NCBI RefSeq assembly: GCF_013307205.1
Contig: NZ_CP028940.1
Location: forward strand, 248,001-312,000
DNA: 64,000 bases
Direction of reading: 5' to 3'
Source: Polynucleobacter arcticus
GTDB lineage: Bacteria > Pseudomonadota > Gammaproteobacteria > Burkholderiales > Burkholderiaceae
Shown here: piece after piece, positions 47,000 through 56,876 of the stretch
Layout: each line of letters starts with the position of its first letter
Position numbering within the stretch: position 1 is the stretch's first letter
The notes under the pieces: generated by a model
The model's input: the letters and a program-made list of their open reading frames with translations, nothing else
Told to the model about the DNA's origin: nothing
Database searches by the model: none
Position numbers and translations under genes: made by a program

Positions 47000-47068
47000 T
47001 CCAACTAAAAGCAGTGGCTCGGGATCGGGCATTAGCGGGCGCAAGAAAAAGATTGTGAAGAATATTAA

Positions 47069-48058
47069 ATGGAAGTAACTGATAAATCGAATGCTAAAAG
47101 ACGGGCCCTGATCTGTGGGGTATCAGGTCAAGATGGCGCCTATCTTGCGCAGTTATTGCTCAGTAAGGGGTATGAAGTGTGGGGTACCTCTAGAGATGCT
47201 CAAACCTCTAGCTTTTCTTCTTTAAAGAAGCTGGGCATTCTCGATAAAGTAAAAACCATTTCGATGTCTCTGGTTGATTTCCGAAGTGTGTTGCAAGCTT
47301 TGTCTAAGGTAAGCCCTGATGAGATTTATAACTTAGCAGGTCAATCTTCTGTTGGCCTTTCCTTTGATCAGCCGGTAGATACCCTCGAAAGCATTACTTT
47401 GGGCACAGTCAATTTACTCGAGAGTATTCGTTTTTTAAACCCTAATATCCGTTTTTACAATGCAGGCTCAAGCGAGTGTTTTGGCGATATTGGCGGGGTC
47501 TCTGCTACTGAAAATACTGCCTTTCGCCCTAAAAGCCCTTATGCAATTGCCAAAGCGGCCGCGACTTGGCAGGTCGATTTATATCGACAGGCTTATGGCT
47601 TGTTTGCTTGTACGGGAATTTTGTTTAATCACGAATCCCCTTTAAGACCTGAACGTTTTGTGACTAGAAAAATTATTGCTGCAGCCTGTCGCATTTCCAA
47701 AGGGAGCGCAGAGAAATTAGAGCTCGGTAACATTGAGGTTCGTCGGGACTGGGGGTGGGCACCAGAATATGTTGATGCGATGTGGAGAATGCTAAATCAT
47801 GGCGAACCACAAGATTTTATTATCGCTACGGGAGTGACCCAAAGCCTGCGACATTTTCTGAAGACGGCGTTTGATGCGGTCAATTTAGATTGGAATGATC
47901 ATGTCCAAACGAACCCTAATTTATTAAGGCCATCCGATCCCCTGGAGATTGGCGGGGTTGCCACAAAAGCAAAAGAGATTTTGCTGTGGGAGCCTGAATT
48001 TAAGGGGGAAAACTTGGTCAGAAGATTGGTTGAGGAAGAATTAAATGGGGCTGCCTAA
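47069..48058 (+). CDS. Gmd-like GDP-mannose 4,6-dehydratase family protein
   Basis: 329 residues. GVSGQDGAYLAQLLLSKG is the nucleotide motif, AGSSECFG and YAIAKAAATWQV the catalytic Ser/Tyr-Lys, and [20 protein letters not shown] the Gmd-type C-terminal region. It is a paralogue of gmd at 36235 with about 50 fewer residues. It may supply GDP-4-dehydro-6-deoxymannose for a second sugar (e.g. GDP-rhamnose) or serve a different hexose; no reductase next to it. Confidence 0.78.
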   Translation: MEVTDKSNAKRRALICGVSGQDGAYLAQLLLSKGYEVWGTSRDAQTSSFSSLKKLGILDKVKTISMSLVDFRSVLQALSKVSPDEIYNLAGQSSVGLSFDQPVDTLESITLGTVNLLESIRFLNPNIRFYNAGSSECFGDIGGVSATENTAFRPKSPYAIAKAAATWQVDLYRQAYGLFACTGILFNHESPLRPERFVTRKIIAAACRISKGSAEKLELGNIEVRRDWGWAPEYVDAMWRMLNHGEPQDFIIATGVTQSLRHFLKTAFDAVNLDWNDHVQTNPNLLRPSDPLEIGGVATKAKEILLWEPEFKGENLVRRLVEEELNGAA

Positions 48059-48125
48059 AGCTAGCTAGGCGATTGATTAATTAATGAATGAATTATAGTT
48101 TTAATAATTAGAAAGATTTATTAAG

Positions 48126-48896
48126 ATGAAGGCAGTTATTCTGGCAGGTGGACTGGGTACACGAATCTCCGAGGAGACCCATTTAAAGCCCAAGCCGATG
48201 ATTGACATTGGCGGTAAGCCGATTCTTTGGCACATCATGAAGTCGTACTCGGCGCATGGCGTCAACGACTTTGTCATTTGCTGCGGCTACAAAGGCTACG
48301 TCATCAAAGAATATTTTGCCAATTACTTTTTGCATATGTCAGACGTGACTTTTGATATGGCAAGCAACCAGATGGAAGTGCATCAGCGCAACGCTGAGCC
48401 GTGGAAAGTGACTTTAATTGATACTGGTGATGAGACCCTAACTGGCGGCCGCTTAAAACGGGTTGCTAGTTATGTTCAAGGCGAGTCTGAGTTCTGCTTT
48501 ACTTACGGCGATGGCGTAAGCGACCTGAATATTACCTCCTTAATTGATTTTCATCGCAAGCATGGAAAATTGGCGACGGTGACTGCAGTTCAACCTCCGG
48601 GACGTTATGGGGCCCTTAAGCTCGAGGGAAATCAAGTCACGGGCTTTACTGAAAAACCGCGCGGAGATGGCGGCTTAATTAATGGGGGGTTTTTTGTGCT
48701 CTCCCCAAAATGCTTAGAACTCATCGCAAGTGATTCGACGACTTGGGAGGCGGAGCCCTTAATCGAGCTCTCCAAAATGGGGGAGCTCATGTCCTTTGAG
48801 CACAATGGTTTTTGGCAGGCAATGGATACCCTTCGGGATAAAACCCACCTTGAAGAACTTTGGGCTTCTGGGAATGCGCCCTGGAAAAATTGGTAG
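48126..48896 (+). CDS. rfbF: Glucose-1-phosphate cytidylyltransferase
   Basis: 256 residues. ILAGGLGTRISEETHLKPKPMI, FCFTYGDGVSDLNI and the C-terminal LEELWASGNAPWKNW are the RfbF pattern. It makes CDP-glucose from glucose 1-phosphate and CTP. First gene of the coupled rfbF-rfbG-epimerase-methyltransferase-reductase group. Confidence 0.95.
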   Translation: MKAVILAGGLGTRISEETHLKPKPMIDIGGKPILWHIMKSYSAHGVNDFVICCGYKGYVIKEYFANYFLHMSDVTFDMASNQMEVHQRNAEPWKVTLIDTGDETLTGGRLKRVASYVQGESEFCFTYGDGVSDLNITSLIDFHRKHGKLATVTAVQPPGRYGALKLEGNQVTGFTEKPRGDGGLINGGFFVLSPKCLELIASDSTTWEAEPLIELSKMGELMSFEHNGFWQAMDTLRDKTHLEELWASGNAPWKNW

Positions 48897-48898
48897 AT

Positions 48899-49984
48899 AT
48901 GTTGACCAATGCATCTCCCCAATTTTGGTCTGGCAAGAAGGTGCTTCTTACTGGGCATACTGGCTTTAAGGGTGCATGGATGGCTCTTTGGCTCCATCAG
49001 ATGGGGGCAATTGTGTGTGGGATCAGTCTGCCACCCCAAACTCAGCCCAATCTTTTTACGCTTGCTAAGGTTGGCGATTTGATCGAGAGTCATTTTTGCG
49101 ATATTCGTCATGCAGATGCTATTGCGAGCGTAATTAAAAGTGCTAATCCAGAAATTGTGTTGCATCTAGCAGCTCAGGCCTTAGTTAGATCAAGCTACAA
49201 AGATCCTCTAGCCACTTTTGCGACAAACGTGATGGGTACTGCTAACGTACTTAATGCATTAAGAGATTTACCATCGGTAAAGTCGGTTGTATGCGTTACC
49301 ACGGATAAGGTTTACAAAAACTTAGAACATAGTTATCCATATCGGGAGACCGATGTATTGGGCGGTCATGATCCCTATAGCGCCAGTAAAGCAGCTAGTG
49401 AAATTGTGATTTCTTCTTTTAGGGATTCTTACCTTAAAGAGCAAGGCGTTGCCGTAGCTTCTGCCCGTGCCGGTAATGTGATTGGGGGTGGTGATTGGTC
49501 CGAGGATAGACTCATACCAGATGCTATTCGTGCATGGGAAAATAACGCACCCCTAGAAATTCGTAGGCCCAATGCAGTTCGTCCATGGCAGCACGTGCTA
49601 GAGCCAGTTAATGGCTATTTAGTGCTTGCCGAAAAACTATATACAGATGCCTCCTTATCGGGCGCATATAACTTCGGCCCACTCACCCATGAGGCGGCTA
49701 CCGTGGGGAGTGTTATCAAGTTGGCGCGCCATATTTATGGATCTGGTGAGGTGGACTGGGGTGATGGTAGTCAAGGTCCACATGAGGCAGGGCTACTCTC
49801 TTTAGAGGTATCAAAATCACGGGCGGCGCTGGATGTGGGTCCTCGTTGGGGTCTGCATGAAACTATAAAACGAACCATCAATTGGTATCAGTTACAGGCC
49901 ACCAATCAAGATGCGCAAATATTATGCCAAGAAGATATTTTGGCTTTTATTGAAGCAAAAAATAGTAACAACGAATCAGTATGA
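48899..49984 (+). CDS. rfbG: CDP-glucose 4,6-dehydratase
   Basis: 361 residues from ATG 48899, two bases after the rfbF stop (a TTG at 48860 lies inside rfbF and is less likely). GHTGFKGAW is the NAD motif; TTDKVYKN and YSASKAASEIV hold the catalytic Thr/Tyr/Lys. It makes CDP-4-keto-6-deoxyglucose. It overlaps the epimerase gene by 4 bp. Confidence 0.93.
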   Translation: MLTNASPQFWSGKKVLLTGHTGFKGAWMALWLHQMGAIVCGISLPPQTQPNLFTLAKVGDLIESHFCDIRHADAIASVIKSANPEIVLHLAAQALVRSSYKDPLATFATNVMGTANVLNALRDLPSVKSVVCVTTDKVYKNLEHSYPYRETDVLGGHDPYSASKAASEIVISSFRDSYLKEQGVAVASARAGNVIGGGDWSEDRLIPDAIRAWENNAPLEIRRPNAVRPWQHVLEPVNGYLVLAEKLYTDASLSGAYNFGPLTHEAATVGSVIKLARHIYGSGEVDWGDGSQGPHEAGLLSLEVSKSRAALDVGPRWGLHETIKRTINWYQLQATNQDAQILCQEDILAFIEAKNSNNESV

Positions 49985-50541
49985 GTCAATTTTCTATTAT
50001 CGATACCCCCCTATTCGACTTAAAAGTGATTGAGCGTAAGCCAATTGGAGATAGCCGGGGTCATCTGGCGCGTATTTTTTGTGCCGATCAGTTAAAAGAT
50101 GCTGGCTGGAAAAAGCCGATTGCTCAGATCAATCAAACGATGACCAAAAGTCGGGGAACAGTTAGGGGCTTGCATTTTCAAAACCCACCATATGCCGAGA
50201 TGAAATTAATTTCTTGCTTGCAGGGAGAAATTTGGGATGTGGCTGTCGATTTGAGAAAAAATTCACCCACATTTTTACAGTGGCATGCAGAAAGATTATC
50301 TTCTGAAAATTATCGAGCGCTCTTAATCCCGGAAGGTTTTGCACATGGGTTTCAAACACTCACTGATGATTGCGAATTGCTTTACTTGCATTCAGCCCCT
50401 TATAAGCCAGCAGCAGAAGGCGGCATTCGCCCCAATGATCCCCATTTAGCAATCGATTGGCCTCTAGATTTTTATGAAATTTCAGCAAGAGATTCTGAGC
50501 ATCCCTTATTAAATGATTTATTTGAAGGAATTGAATTATGA
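49981..50541 (+). CDS. dTDP/CDP-4-keto-6-deoxysugar 3,5-epimerase-like (RmlC family)
   Basis: 186 residues. RGTVRGLHFQNPPYAEMKLISCLQGEIWDVAVDLRK carries the catalytic His and the RmlC signature; GFAHGFQTL and YKPAAEGGIRPNDP follow. In this context it probably epimerises the CDP-4-keto-6-deoxy intermediate at C3, C5 or both. Overlaps both neighbours by 4 bp. Confidence 0.85.
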   Translation: MSQFSIIDTPLFDLKVIERKPIGDSRGHLARIFCADQLKDAGWKKPIAQINQTMTKSRGTVRGLHFQNPPYAEMKLISCLQGEIWDVAVDLRKNSPTFLQWHAERLSSENYRALLIPEGFAHGFQTLTDDCELLYLHSAPYKPAAEGGIRPNDPHLAIDWPLDFYEISARDSEHPLLNDLFEGIEL

Positions 50542-51761
50542 AGTGTCGTCACTGTTTGGCTGAGCTAACCCATGTCTTCCTAGACCTTGGTTTTGCACCA
50601 CCTTCTAACGCGTATTTAATGAAGAGTGATTTAACTAAGCCAGAAAAGTATTACCCTTTAAAGGTTATGGTGTGCGACCAATGCTGGTTAGTGCAGACTG
50701 AGGATTACGCGCAGGCGAATGAATTGTTTGATTCTGAATACGCCTATTTTTCAAGCACCTCCACTAGTTGGTTAGAGCATGCCAAACGTTATTCTGAAAA
50801 AATGACACAAGAGTTGGGATTAAATGAAAAGAGTCTTGTTATCGAAGTGGCTTCCAATGATGGGTATTTGCTTAAGAATTTTGTGGCTAACAGTATTCCC
50901 TGTCTAGGAATTGAACCAACAGCTAGTACTGCGGCTGCGGCAGAGGCATTAGGTATTCCTGTTTTACGAGAATTCTTTGGTGAGCAGCTAGGCAAACAAT
51001 TGGCTAAAGAAGGTCGTGCAGCCGATTTAATTGCGGGGAATAACGTTTATGCACATGTGCCCGATATTAATGACTTCACCCGTGGATTAAAAGCAGCATT
51101 AAAGCTTAGCGGAACCATTACCTTGGAATTTCCGCACTTGATGCGTTTGGTTGAATTTAATCAATTTGACACTATTTATCACGAACATTTTTCTTATCTT
51201 TCTCTATATACCGTTGCCAAAATATTTAAAGCGGCAGGTTTACGCATATGGAATGTAGAGGAATTACCTACGCATGGTGGAAGTTTACGTATCTACGGTT
51301 GCCATGAATTTGACGATCGCCAGGACTTGCCGGTTGTTCAGGAAATTCTTGATCGGGAAAAGCAACGCGGCTTACAAGATCTGACGATCTATAGTGCATT
51401 TCAAAGTAAAGCCGACGTAATTAAAAATGACTTTTTAGAATTTTTAATTGCCCAAAAGAAGTTGGGTAAAAAAGTAGCAGCGTACGGTGCAGCCGCTAAG
51501 GGTAATACATTGCTTAACTATGCGGGAGTCAAACCTGATTTACTGCCATTTGTTTGTGATGCTGCTGCCGCCAAACAAAATAAATATATGCCGGGAAGTC
51601 ATATCCCCATACTAAAACCCGAAGCATTATCTGTGGCGCATATCGATTATGTCGTCATTTTGCCCTGGAATATTGCAAAAGAAGTTATTGAGCAAAATGC
51701 TAACCTATCGAAGCTTGGCACTCAATTTGTTATAGCAATACCTGCAATTAAAGTCTTATGA
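50538..51761 (+). CDS. NDP-sugar C-methyltransferase
   Basis: 407 residues. An N-terminal zinc-binding domain (CRHCLAELTHVFLDLGFAPPSNAYL, then CDQC) is followed by a SAM-binding domain (VIEVASNDGYLLKNF) and a C-terminal domain with AYGAAAKGNTLLNYAG. This three-domain build is that of C-3 methyltransferases such as TylC3/EvaC that act on 4-keto deoxysugars. It would put a methyl branch on the CDP sugar. Confidence 0.88.
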   Translation: MKCRHCLAELTHVFLDLGFAPPSNAYLMKSDLTKPEKYYPLKVMVCDQCWLVQTEDYAQANELFDSEYAYFSSTSTSWLEHAKRYSEKMTQELGLNEKSLVIEVASNDGYLLKNFVANSIPCLGIEPTASTAAAAEALGIPVLREFFGEQLGKQLAKEGRAADLIAGNNVYAHVPDINDFTRGLKAALKLSGTITLEFPHLMRLVEFNQFDTIYHEHFSYLSLYTVAKIFKAAGLRIWNVEELPTHGGSLRIYGCHEFDDRQDLPVVQEILDREKQRGLQDLTIYSAFQSKADVIKNDFLEFLIAQKKLGKKVAAYGAAAKGNTLLNYAGVKPDLLPFVCDAAAAKQNKYMPGSHIPILKPEALSVAHIDYVVILPWNIAKEVIEQNANLSKLGTQFVIAIPAIKVL

Positions 51762-52609
51762 AGATTGCAGTAACTGGTTCAACAGGTTTTATTGGTCAAT
51801 ATGTACTACGCGAATTAGTTTCGCGTAGTGACGTTGATTCAATTATTGCTACAGGACGCCATAAAGAACGCCCTTTGATAATTCCAGAGGAATTTCAGTA
51901 TGAATATTTGGATATGACCTCTCCATCTCCGGATGATTACGAAAGAATAGGGCGACCAGATATCTTGATCCATCTTGCCTGGGAGGGCTTACCAAATTAT
52001 CGATCTTTACATCATTTCGAAACTGAACTTCCTAAGCAGTATGCGTTTTTAAATTCACTTCTTAGTTCGGGACTTCCATCCTTATTAGTAACGGGGACAT
52101 GTTTTGAGTATGGAATGGCGTCGGGGGAGTTGAGTGAAGAAATGGCGGTGCGCCCCACAAATCCCTATGGGTTTGCAAAAAATGCATTACGCGAGCAACT
52201 CGAATACAGACAAAAAAAATCAGAGTTTAATTTAACTTGGGCACGTCTTTTTTATCTTTATGGGAATGGGCAGGCTTCTAGCTCTATATATTCTCTGTTG
52301 ATGAGCGCTATTAACAATGGTGAAGTGAATTTTAAAATGTCTAAAGGGGATCAACTTCGCGACTTCCTTCCAATAGAAATAGCTGCTAAAAATTTAGTAA
52401 GATTAATATTTCAGGATTCCAATGTAGGTATCGTTAATATTGGCTCGGGATCCCCTATTTCTATTCGAAGTTTGGTGGAAGGGTGGGTATCCGGCAGAAA
52501 TGCAAAAATTTCCCTTCAGCTTGGGAGCTTCCCTTATCCAGACTATGAGTCGCTTGCATTTTGGGCATCAGCAAAAAAACTTAATCAAATTTTAGTTGGT
52601 AAAGATTAG
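51758..52609 (+). CDS. NAD(P)-dependent sugar epimerase/reductase
   Basis: 283 residues, SDR fold with GSTGFIGQYVLREL, VTGTCFEYG and YGFAKNALREQL (Tyr-x3-Lys). Probably the 4-ketoreductase of the preceding CDP-branched sugar, given its position. It overlaps the methyltransferase gene and touches the flippase gene. Confidence 0.82.
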   Translation: MKIAVTGSTGFIGQYVLRELVSRSDVDSIIATGRHKERPLIIPEEFQYEYLDMTSPSPDDYERIGRPDILIHLAWEGLPNYRSLHHFETELPKQYAFLNSLLSSGLPSLLVTGTCFEYGMASGELSEEMAVRPTNPYGFAKNALREQLEYRQKKSEFNLTWARLFYLYGNGQASSSIYSLLMSAINNGEVNFKMSKGDQLRDFLPIEIAAKNLVRLIFQDSNVGIVNIGSGSPISIRSLVEGWVSGRNAKISLQLGSFPYPDYESLAFWASAKKLNQILVGKD

Positions 52610-54117
52610 TGACTATCAAGGGCTCTCTGATTAAGCGTAATATTGCAGCCAATCTTATTGGGACGGGCGTGGTCACGCTTCTGACATTGGTAATCACGCC
52701 CCTCCAGATAAAAATTTTAGGTATCGAAGCCTATGGAATAGTCGGTTTTATCGCCACTCTTCAAGTAATATTTGCGGTATTTGACCTTGGTTTATCTAGC
52801 ACCTTGACGCGTGAACTGGCTATTGATAGTAGTCCAAATAAAGTGACTTGCCGAAGTTTAATTTCAACTGTTTCAGGGGTGTATTGGTTAGCTGCAGTTT
52901 TAATTAGTATATTGATAATAGTCTTTGCAGAGCCAATTTCTCAGTGGTGGTTTCTTCCGGGTGAAGTAAGTCAGGACACTCTCACTTTTAGTGTGAGGGT
53001 TATAGGTCTTTATTTGGGATTACGATGGCCTGTTGCTATGTATGTTGGGATTTTGAGCGGCCTTCAGCGTATGCAAGTTTTAAATATAGTTAAAGTCGGC
53101 GTAACCATTTTCCGTCTAGGAGGAGGGATTGGCGTCTTGCTTATTTGGCGCAATCTAGATATTTTTTTAATTTGGGTAGCAATTAGTGGGCTATTTGAGT
53201 TGGGGTGTTATTGGTTTGCATGCCGAAGAGCATTTCCAGACCTCTCTTTATTTAAGCACTTTTCAATAGACGAGATAAAAAGAGTGTGGAGGTTCTCATT
53301 TGGTATGAATGCATTATCAATCTTGGCAATCATTATTGTCCAGATGGATCGATTAATGATAAGTAAGTTAAATACCTTGGAAATTTTGGGGTATTACAGT
53401 CTCGCCTACATGGCGGTCACTGGGTTGAGTCTAGTTTTAAGTTCAATTAGTTCTGCAGCTCTTCCTTGGTTAGCAAATTCGCTTCAATCAAATAACAAGG
53501 CAGACCTTATGAGCCGCTATGAAAAATCATCACTATTAATTCTTTTGGCGGTAGGTTTTTTTGCATGTGCTATGGTTTTTTATCCTTACCTACTTCTTTC
53601 TATTTGGGTTGATAAAAATACTGCACTCAATACGTCAAGCATATTTTTACTCCTTGCACTTGGCACATGGCTTTCAGCTATTAATGCGAATTTATACAAT
53701 GTTGCAATAGCGAGTGGCCAACCATATTGGCATCTTAGGGTTAATTTAATTCTTATAGCACCATATACTGTGACCCTTTATTTTCTTATAGAAAATTTTG
53801 GTGGAGTTGGTGCCGCTATTGGCTGGATCTTGCTTAATTTGGGGTACATATTGCTCTTATCGAAGGCAGTCAGTGTAAATATTCTTAGAATTAAAGTCTC
53901 CAAATTATTTATAGAGATTGTTTTTCCTGCATTGTTTGTTGCTCTTGTTTCGTACGTACCATTTAAAATATTTTCAACTATTTTTAGCTTTGAGCAATCT
54001 GCAGAATTATTAATATTATTGTTAAGCTCTTTCCTATATCTTCTAATTGGATATTTAGTTTTACCTAAAACTTTAAAGGTAAGCTTATTCGGACATAGTT
54101 TAAAAAACATTTTTTGA
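52609..54117 (+). CDS. O-antigen flippase (Wzx/MATE-like)
   Basis: 502 residues with about 12-14 hydrophobic segments and no soluble domain. The GTGVVTLLTLVITPLQIKIL start, AYGIVGFIATLQ, and the later QMDRLMISKLNTLEILGYYSLAYM are typical of polysaccharide_synt/Wzx. It would flip undecaprenyl-linked repeat units. GTG start overlaps the reductase stop. Confidence 0.88.
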   Translation: MTIKGSLIKRNIAANLIGTGVVTLLTLVITPLQIKILGIEAYGIVGFIATLQVIFAVFDLGLSSTLTRELAIDSSPNKVTCRSLISTVSGVYWLAAVLISILIIVFAEPISQWWFLPGEVSQDTLTFSVRVIGLYLGLRWPVAMYVGILSGLQRMQVLNIVKVGVTIFRLGGGIGVLLIWRNLDIFLIWVAISGLFELGCYWFACRRAFPDLSLFKHFSIDEIKRVWRFSFGMNALSILAIIIVQMDRLMISKLNTLEILGYYSLAYMAVTGLSLVLSSISSAALPWLANSLQSNNKADLMSRYEKSSLLILLAVGFFACAMVFYPYLLLSIWVDKNTALNTSSIFLLLALGTWLSAINANLYNVAIASGQPYWHLRVNLILIAPYTVTLYFLIENFGGVGAAIGWILLNLGYILLLSKAVSVNILRIKVSKLFIEIVFPALFVALVSYVPFKIFSTIFSFEQSAELLILLLSSFLYLLIGYLVLPKTLKVSLFGHSLKNIF

Positions 54118-54137
54118 GCATAAAATTCAATTTAAAT

Positions 54138-55034
54138 ATGAAAACAGCTACTTGTCTCAACTGCAGCCATGCTTCTCCCCTTTTTTTTAAGGCGGAAGAC
54201 TATAACCGCCGAGTTTCTAAGGAATCTTTCCCTTATTATCGCTGCCCTAACTGTAAATTAGTCTTCCTTGATCCGGTCCCAAATAATCTTGGAGAATACT
54301 ATCAGACTGACTACTATGATGTTCCGAATAGCATCTCTGAGCATGATGCAAGGGCAAAAAATTTACAGCAATGGAAGATTGATTTAGTTAATCGATTTGC
54401 TAAAAAAGGTAAGTTACTTGAAATCGGACCAGCCTATGGGCTCTTCTCGCATCTTGCCAAGCAATCCGGGTTTGATGTTACCGCTATTGAGATGGATGCT
54501 CGCTGCTGCGAGTACTTGAGAGATATTGTTGGAATCAATGTAGTGAATGATATGGATACCTCTGCTGCCTTATCTAGATTACCTAAATTTGATGTCATCG
54601 TCTTCTGGCAAGTCTTGGAGCATTTAGTTGACCCAATGACTGTCCTTGATCTAGCTGCTGAACACTTGTCACCTGGTGGAGTTCTGATATTTGATACCCC
54701 AAACCCAAATGCATTCCAGTTTAGAGTGCTGGGAAAGTATTGGACTCATATTGATGCCCCCCGCCACGTAACTTTGATACCTATTGAGTTGGTTTCAGAG
54801 AGGTTAAAAGCTGCTGGCTTGCAGCCAGAGCTAATAACATCCTCCGATAAAAGCGCTAATGGCTTTAATGGTTTTGGCTGGGCATTTAGTTTTAAAAATT
54901 TCTTTGCTAGTGAAATCTTAGGATCGATAGTGCATTTATTCGGTCGAGTATTGGCAAAAATTTTAATACCAATTGAAAGAACTGGATGGAGGGGGAGTAC
55001 CTATACGGTAGTCTTTAGGAGGCCAAAAATATGA
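54138..55034 (+). CDS. SAM-dependent methyltransferase with zinc-finger-like N-terminus
   Basis: 298 residues from ATG 54138; a TTG at 54114 overlapping the flippase stop is an alternative. An N-terminal CLNCSHA...CPNCKLVF site precedes a class I SAM domain (LLEIGPAYGLFSHLAKQ) with WQVLEHLVDP and DAPRHVTL. It may methylate a glycan or lipid-linked sugar. Confidence 0.8.
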   Translation: MKTATCLNCSHASPLFFKAEDYNRRVSKESFPYYRCPNCKLVFLDPVPNNLGEYYQTDYYDVPNSISEHDARAKNLQQWKIDLVNRFAKKGKLLEIGPAYGLFSHLAKQSGFDVTAIEMDARCCEYLRDIVGINVVNDMDTSAALSRLPKFDVIVFWQVLEHLVDPMTVLDLAAEHLSPGGVLIFDTPNPNAFQFRVLGKYWTHIDAPRHVTLIPIELVSERLKAAGLQPELITSSDKSANGFNGFGWAFSFKNFFASEILGSIVHLFGRVLAKILIPIERTGWRGSTYTVVFRRPKI

Positions 55035-56236
55035 AATTTTCAGTTTTACTTCCAACTCGAAATCGACTTGAATACTTACGATATGCAATAGAGACAGTTT
55101 TACGGCAAGATTATCAGAATTGGGAAATCATTGTTTCTGATAATTGCTCTGAGGATGATATTGCTGGGTATATCGCATCTCTGAATGATCCACGTATTTA
55201 CTATATACGTACCGATACATTTGTCCCTGTGACTGACAATTGGAACAATGCCTTAAGACTCAGTACTGGTGAATACGTAATTATGCTGGGGGACGACGAT
55301 GGATTACTTCCAAATTACTTCTCAAGAATGATGGACGCTATGGAATTATTTCCAGATCCTGATTTTGTTTATGTAAGCGCATATTTTTTTGCTTATCCAG
55401 GTGTTATGCCTGATTCCCCAAATGGCTTTTTACGCCGAGACATCAATAAATTATTAGGGGGCAATAAGCCATACATTCTAGATTCGTCAATAGCTAGAAA
55501 AATAGTAGATGGGTATCTTAATTTTTCAATGCCCGTTGCATCAAATATGCAATTCTCGCTTATAAGTAGACGCAAAATAAATGAGTTATCAATTGATGGA
55601 GATTTTTTTAAGTCACCTTATCCTGACTTTTATGCTACTCCAATGTTGTTTTTAAAGTCTTCAAAGATTTTGATCTATCCAAGTCCTATGGTAATCATAG
55701 GAATCACACCAAAATCTTATGGATTCTTTCACTTCAATAATCGACCTAATGAAGGCGTTCAATTTCTTAAAAATACTTTAAAGGAAGGACATTCACCTAA
55801 AATTTTAAATATCCTATTGCCCGGAACTTCCTACAATGACTCTTGGATGCTTTCAAATGAGACTTTATTTTTAAATCATATAAAAGCATTAAATGAGGAG
55901 CCCAACTACAGCAGGTATAGATTTTTACAAATAGTCCACTGTTATAAAAGGTTCTATTATGATCAAACACTACCCTTAAAAGAGATTGTTAGCCTAAAGT
56001 CGTTAATGACTGTGCAAGAACGTTATTTGTATGGCACATCAATGGCTACATTATTCACCCTACTTCGTATTGTTCCTATCAACTTAGCTAAAAAAATAAT
56101 TACATTACTTCGTCAATTAATTGGTCAGCATTCCATTAAAGATCGTTTAGATTCGAAGATAAGGTTTGAGAATCTAATCGGTGTTTACAACCATTTAAGC
56201 TATCAGCAAGATCTTGACGCCTGCCAAGATGAGTGA
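55031..56236 (+). CDS. Glycosyltransferase, family 2
   Basis: 401 residues. FSVLLPTRNRLEYLRYAIETVLRQDY and IIVSDNCSED with GEYVIMLGDDDGLLP are the GT2 GT-A fold, the last giving the DxD-type metal site. The C-terminal half is AT-rich and not conserved. It would add a sugar to the lipid-linked unit. Confidence 0.85.
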   Translation: MKFSVLLPTRNRLEYLRYAIETVLRQDYQNWEIIVSDNCSEDDIAGYIASLNDPRIYYIRTDTFVPVTDNWNNALRLSTGEYVIMLGDDDGLLPNYFSRMMDAMELFPDPDFVYVSAYFFAYPGVMPDSPNGFLRRDINKLLGGNKPYILDSSIARKIVDGYLNFSMPVASNMQFSLISRRKINELSIDGDFFKSPYPDFYATPMLFLKSSKILIYPSPMVIIGITPKSYGFFHFNNRPNEGVQFLKNTLKEGHSPKILNILLPGTSYNDSWMLSNETLFLNHIKALNEEPNYSRYRFLQIVHCYKRFYYDQTLPLKEIVSLKSLMTVQERYLYGTSMATLFTLLRIVPINLAKKIITLLRQLIGQHSIKDRLDSKIRFENLIGVYNHLSYQQDLDACQDE

Positions 56237-56804
56237 GAAAAATAGAAATGAGGTTTCTGAGTTGCCTAACCCTCTAATTAGTATCGTAATCCCTACTCGT
56301 GATCGAGAAGATACGCTTTTTTATACCTTAACTACTGCACTAGCACAAAAAAGCAATAATTATGAAGTAGTTGTGAGTGATAACAATAGTGATATTAAAA
56401 CTAAGAATGTGGTGGATTTGTTTCCTGATAATCGCATACAGTACTTTAATACTGGAAAGCGCCTGTCCATGTGTGATAACTATGAATTTGCTCTTTCGAA
56501 ATGTCGCGGTGAGTATGTGATCATCATAGGAGATGATGATGCAGTTATTCCAGGTAGGCTTGATGATTTAATTAATGTATTAGAGAAATTAGATCAGCCA
56601 ATGATTCACATGTGGCCGTTGCATATCTATGATTGGCCTGTAAATAATGCGCTCGCCCGAGTAGCGTACTTAGCGCCGATTGTGAAATCAACCAAATTAA
56701 ATTTGAAAGAAAAAGCGCAATTTGTCATTTCAGCGGGGGGTTGGAAGTATTATGAGCTTCCATCCCCATACCATAGCGCGATTCCAGTAACAATCTTAGA
56801 TTGA
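56229..56804 (+). pseudogene. Glycosyltransferase, family 2, cut off by an IS element
   Basis: The frame from ATG 56229 gives about 191 residues with ISIVIPTRDREDTLFYTL, VVVSDNNSD and GEYVIIIGDDDAVIPG, the first half of a GT2 enzyme like its neighbour (which has 401). It ends in TGA at 56802-56804, which are the first three bases of the IS3-type element. About 150-200 C-terminal residues are missing and are not found beyond the IS. It is probably inactive. Confidence 0.85.
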
Positions 56805-56876
56805 ACTGACTTGATTTTTAGTACCACTCCAGAAGAGAGGATTTTTGATAATCTTCACCTTAAAGGAGTGCTAAAT

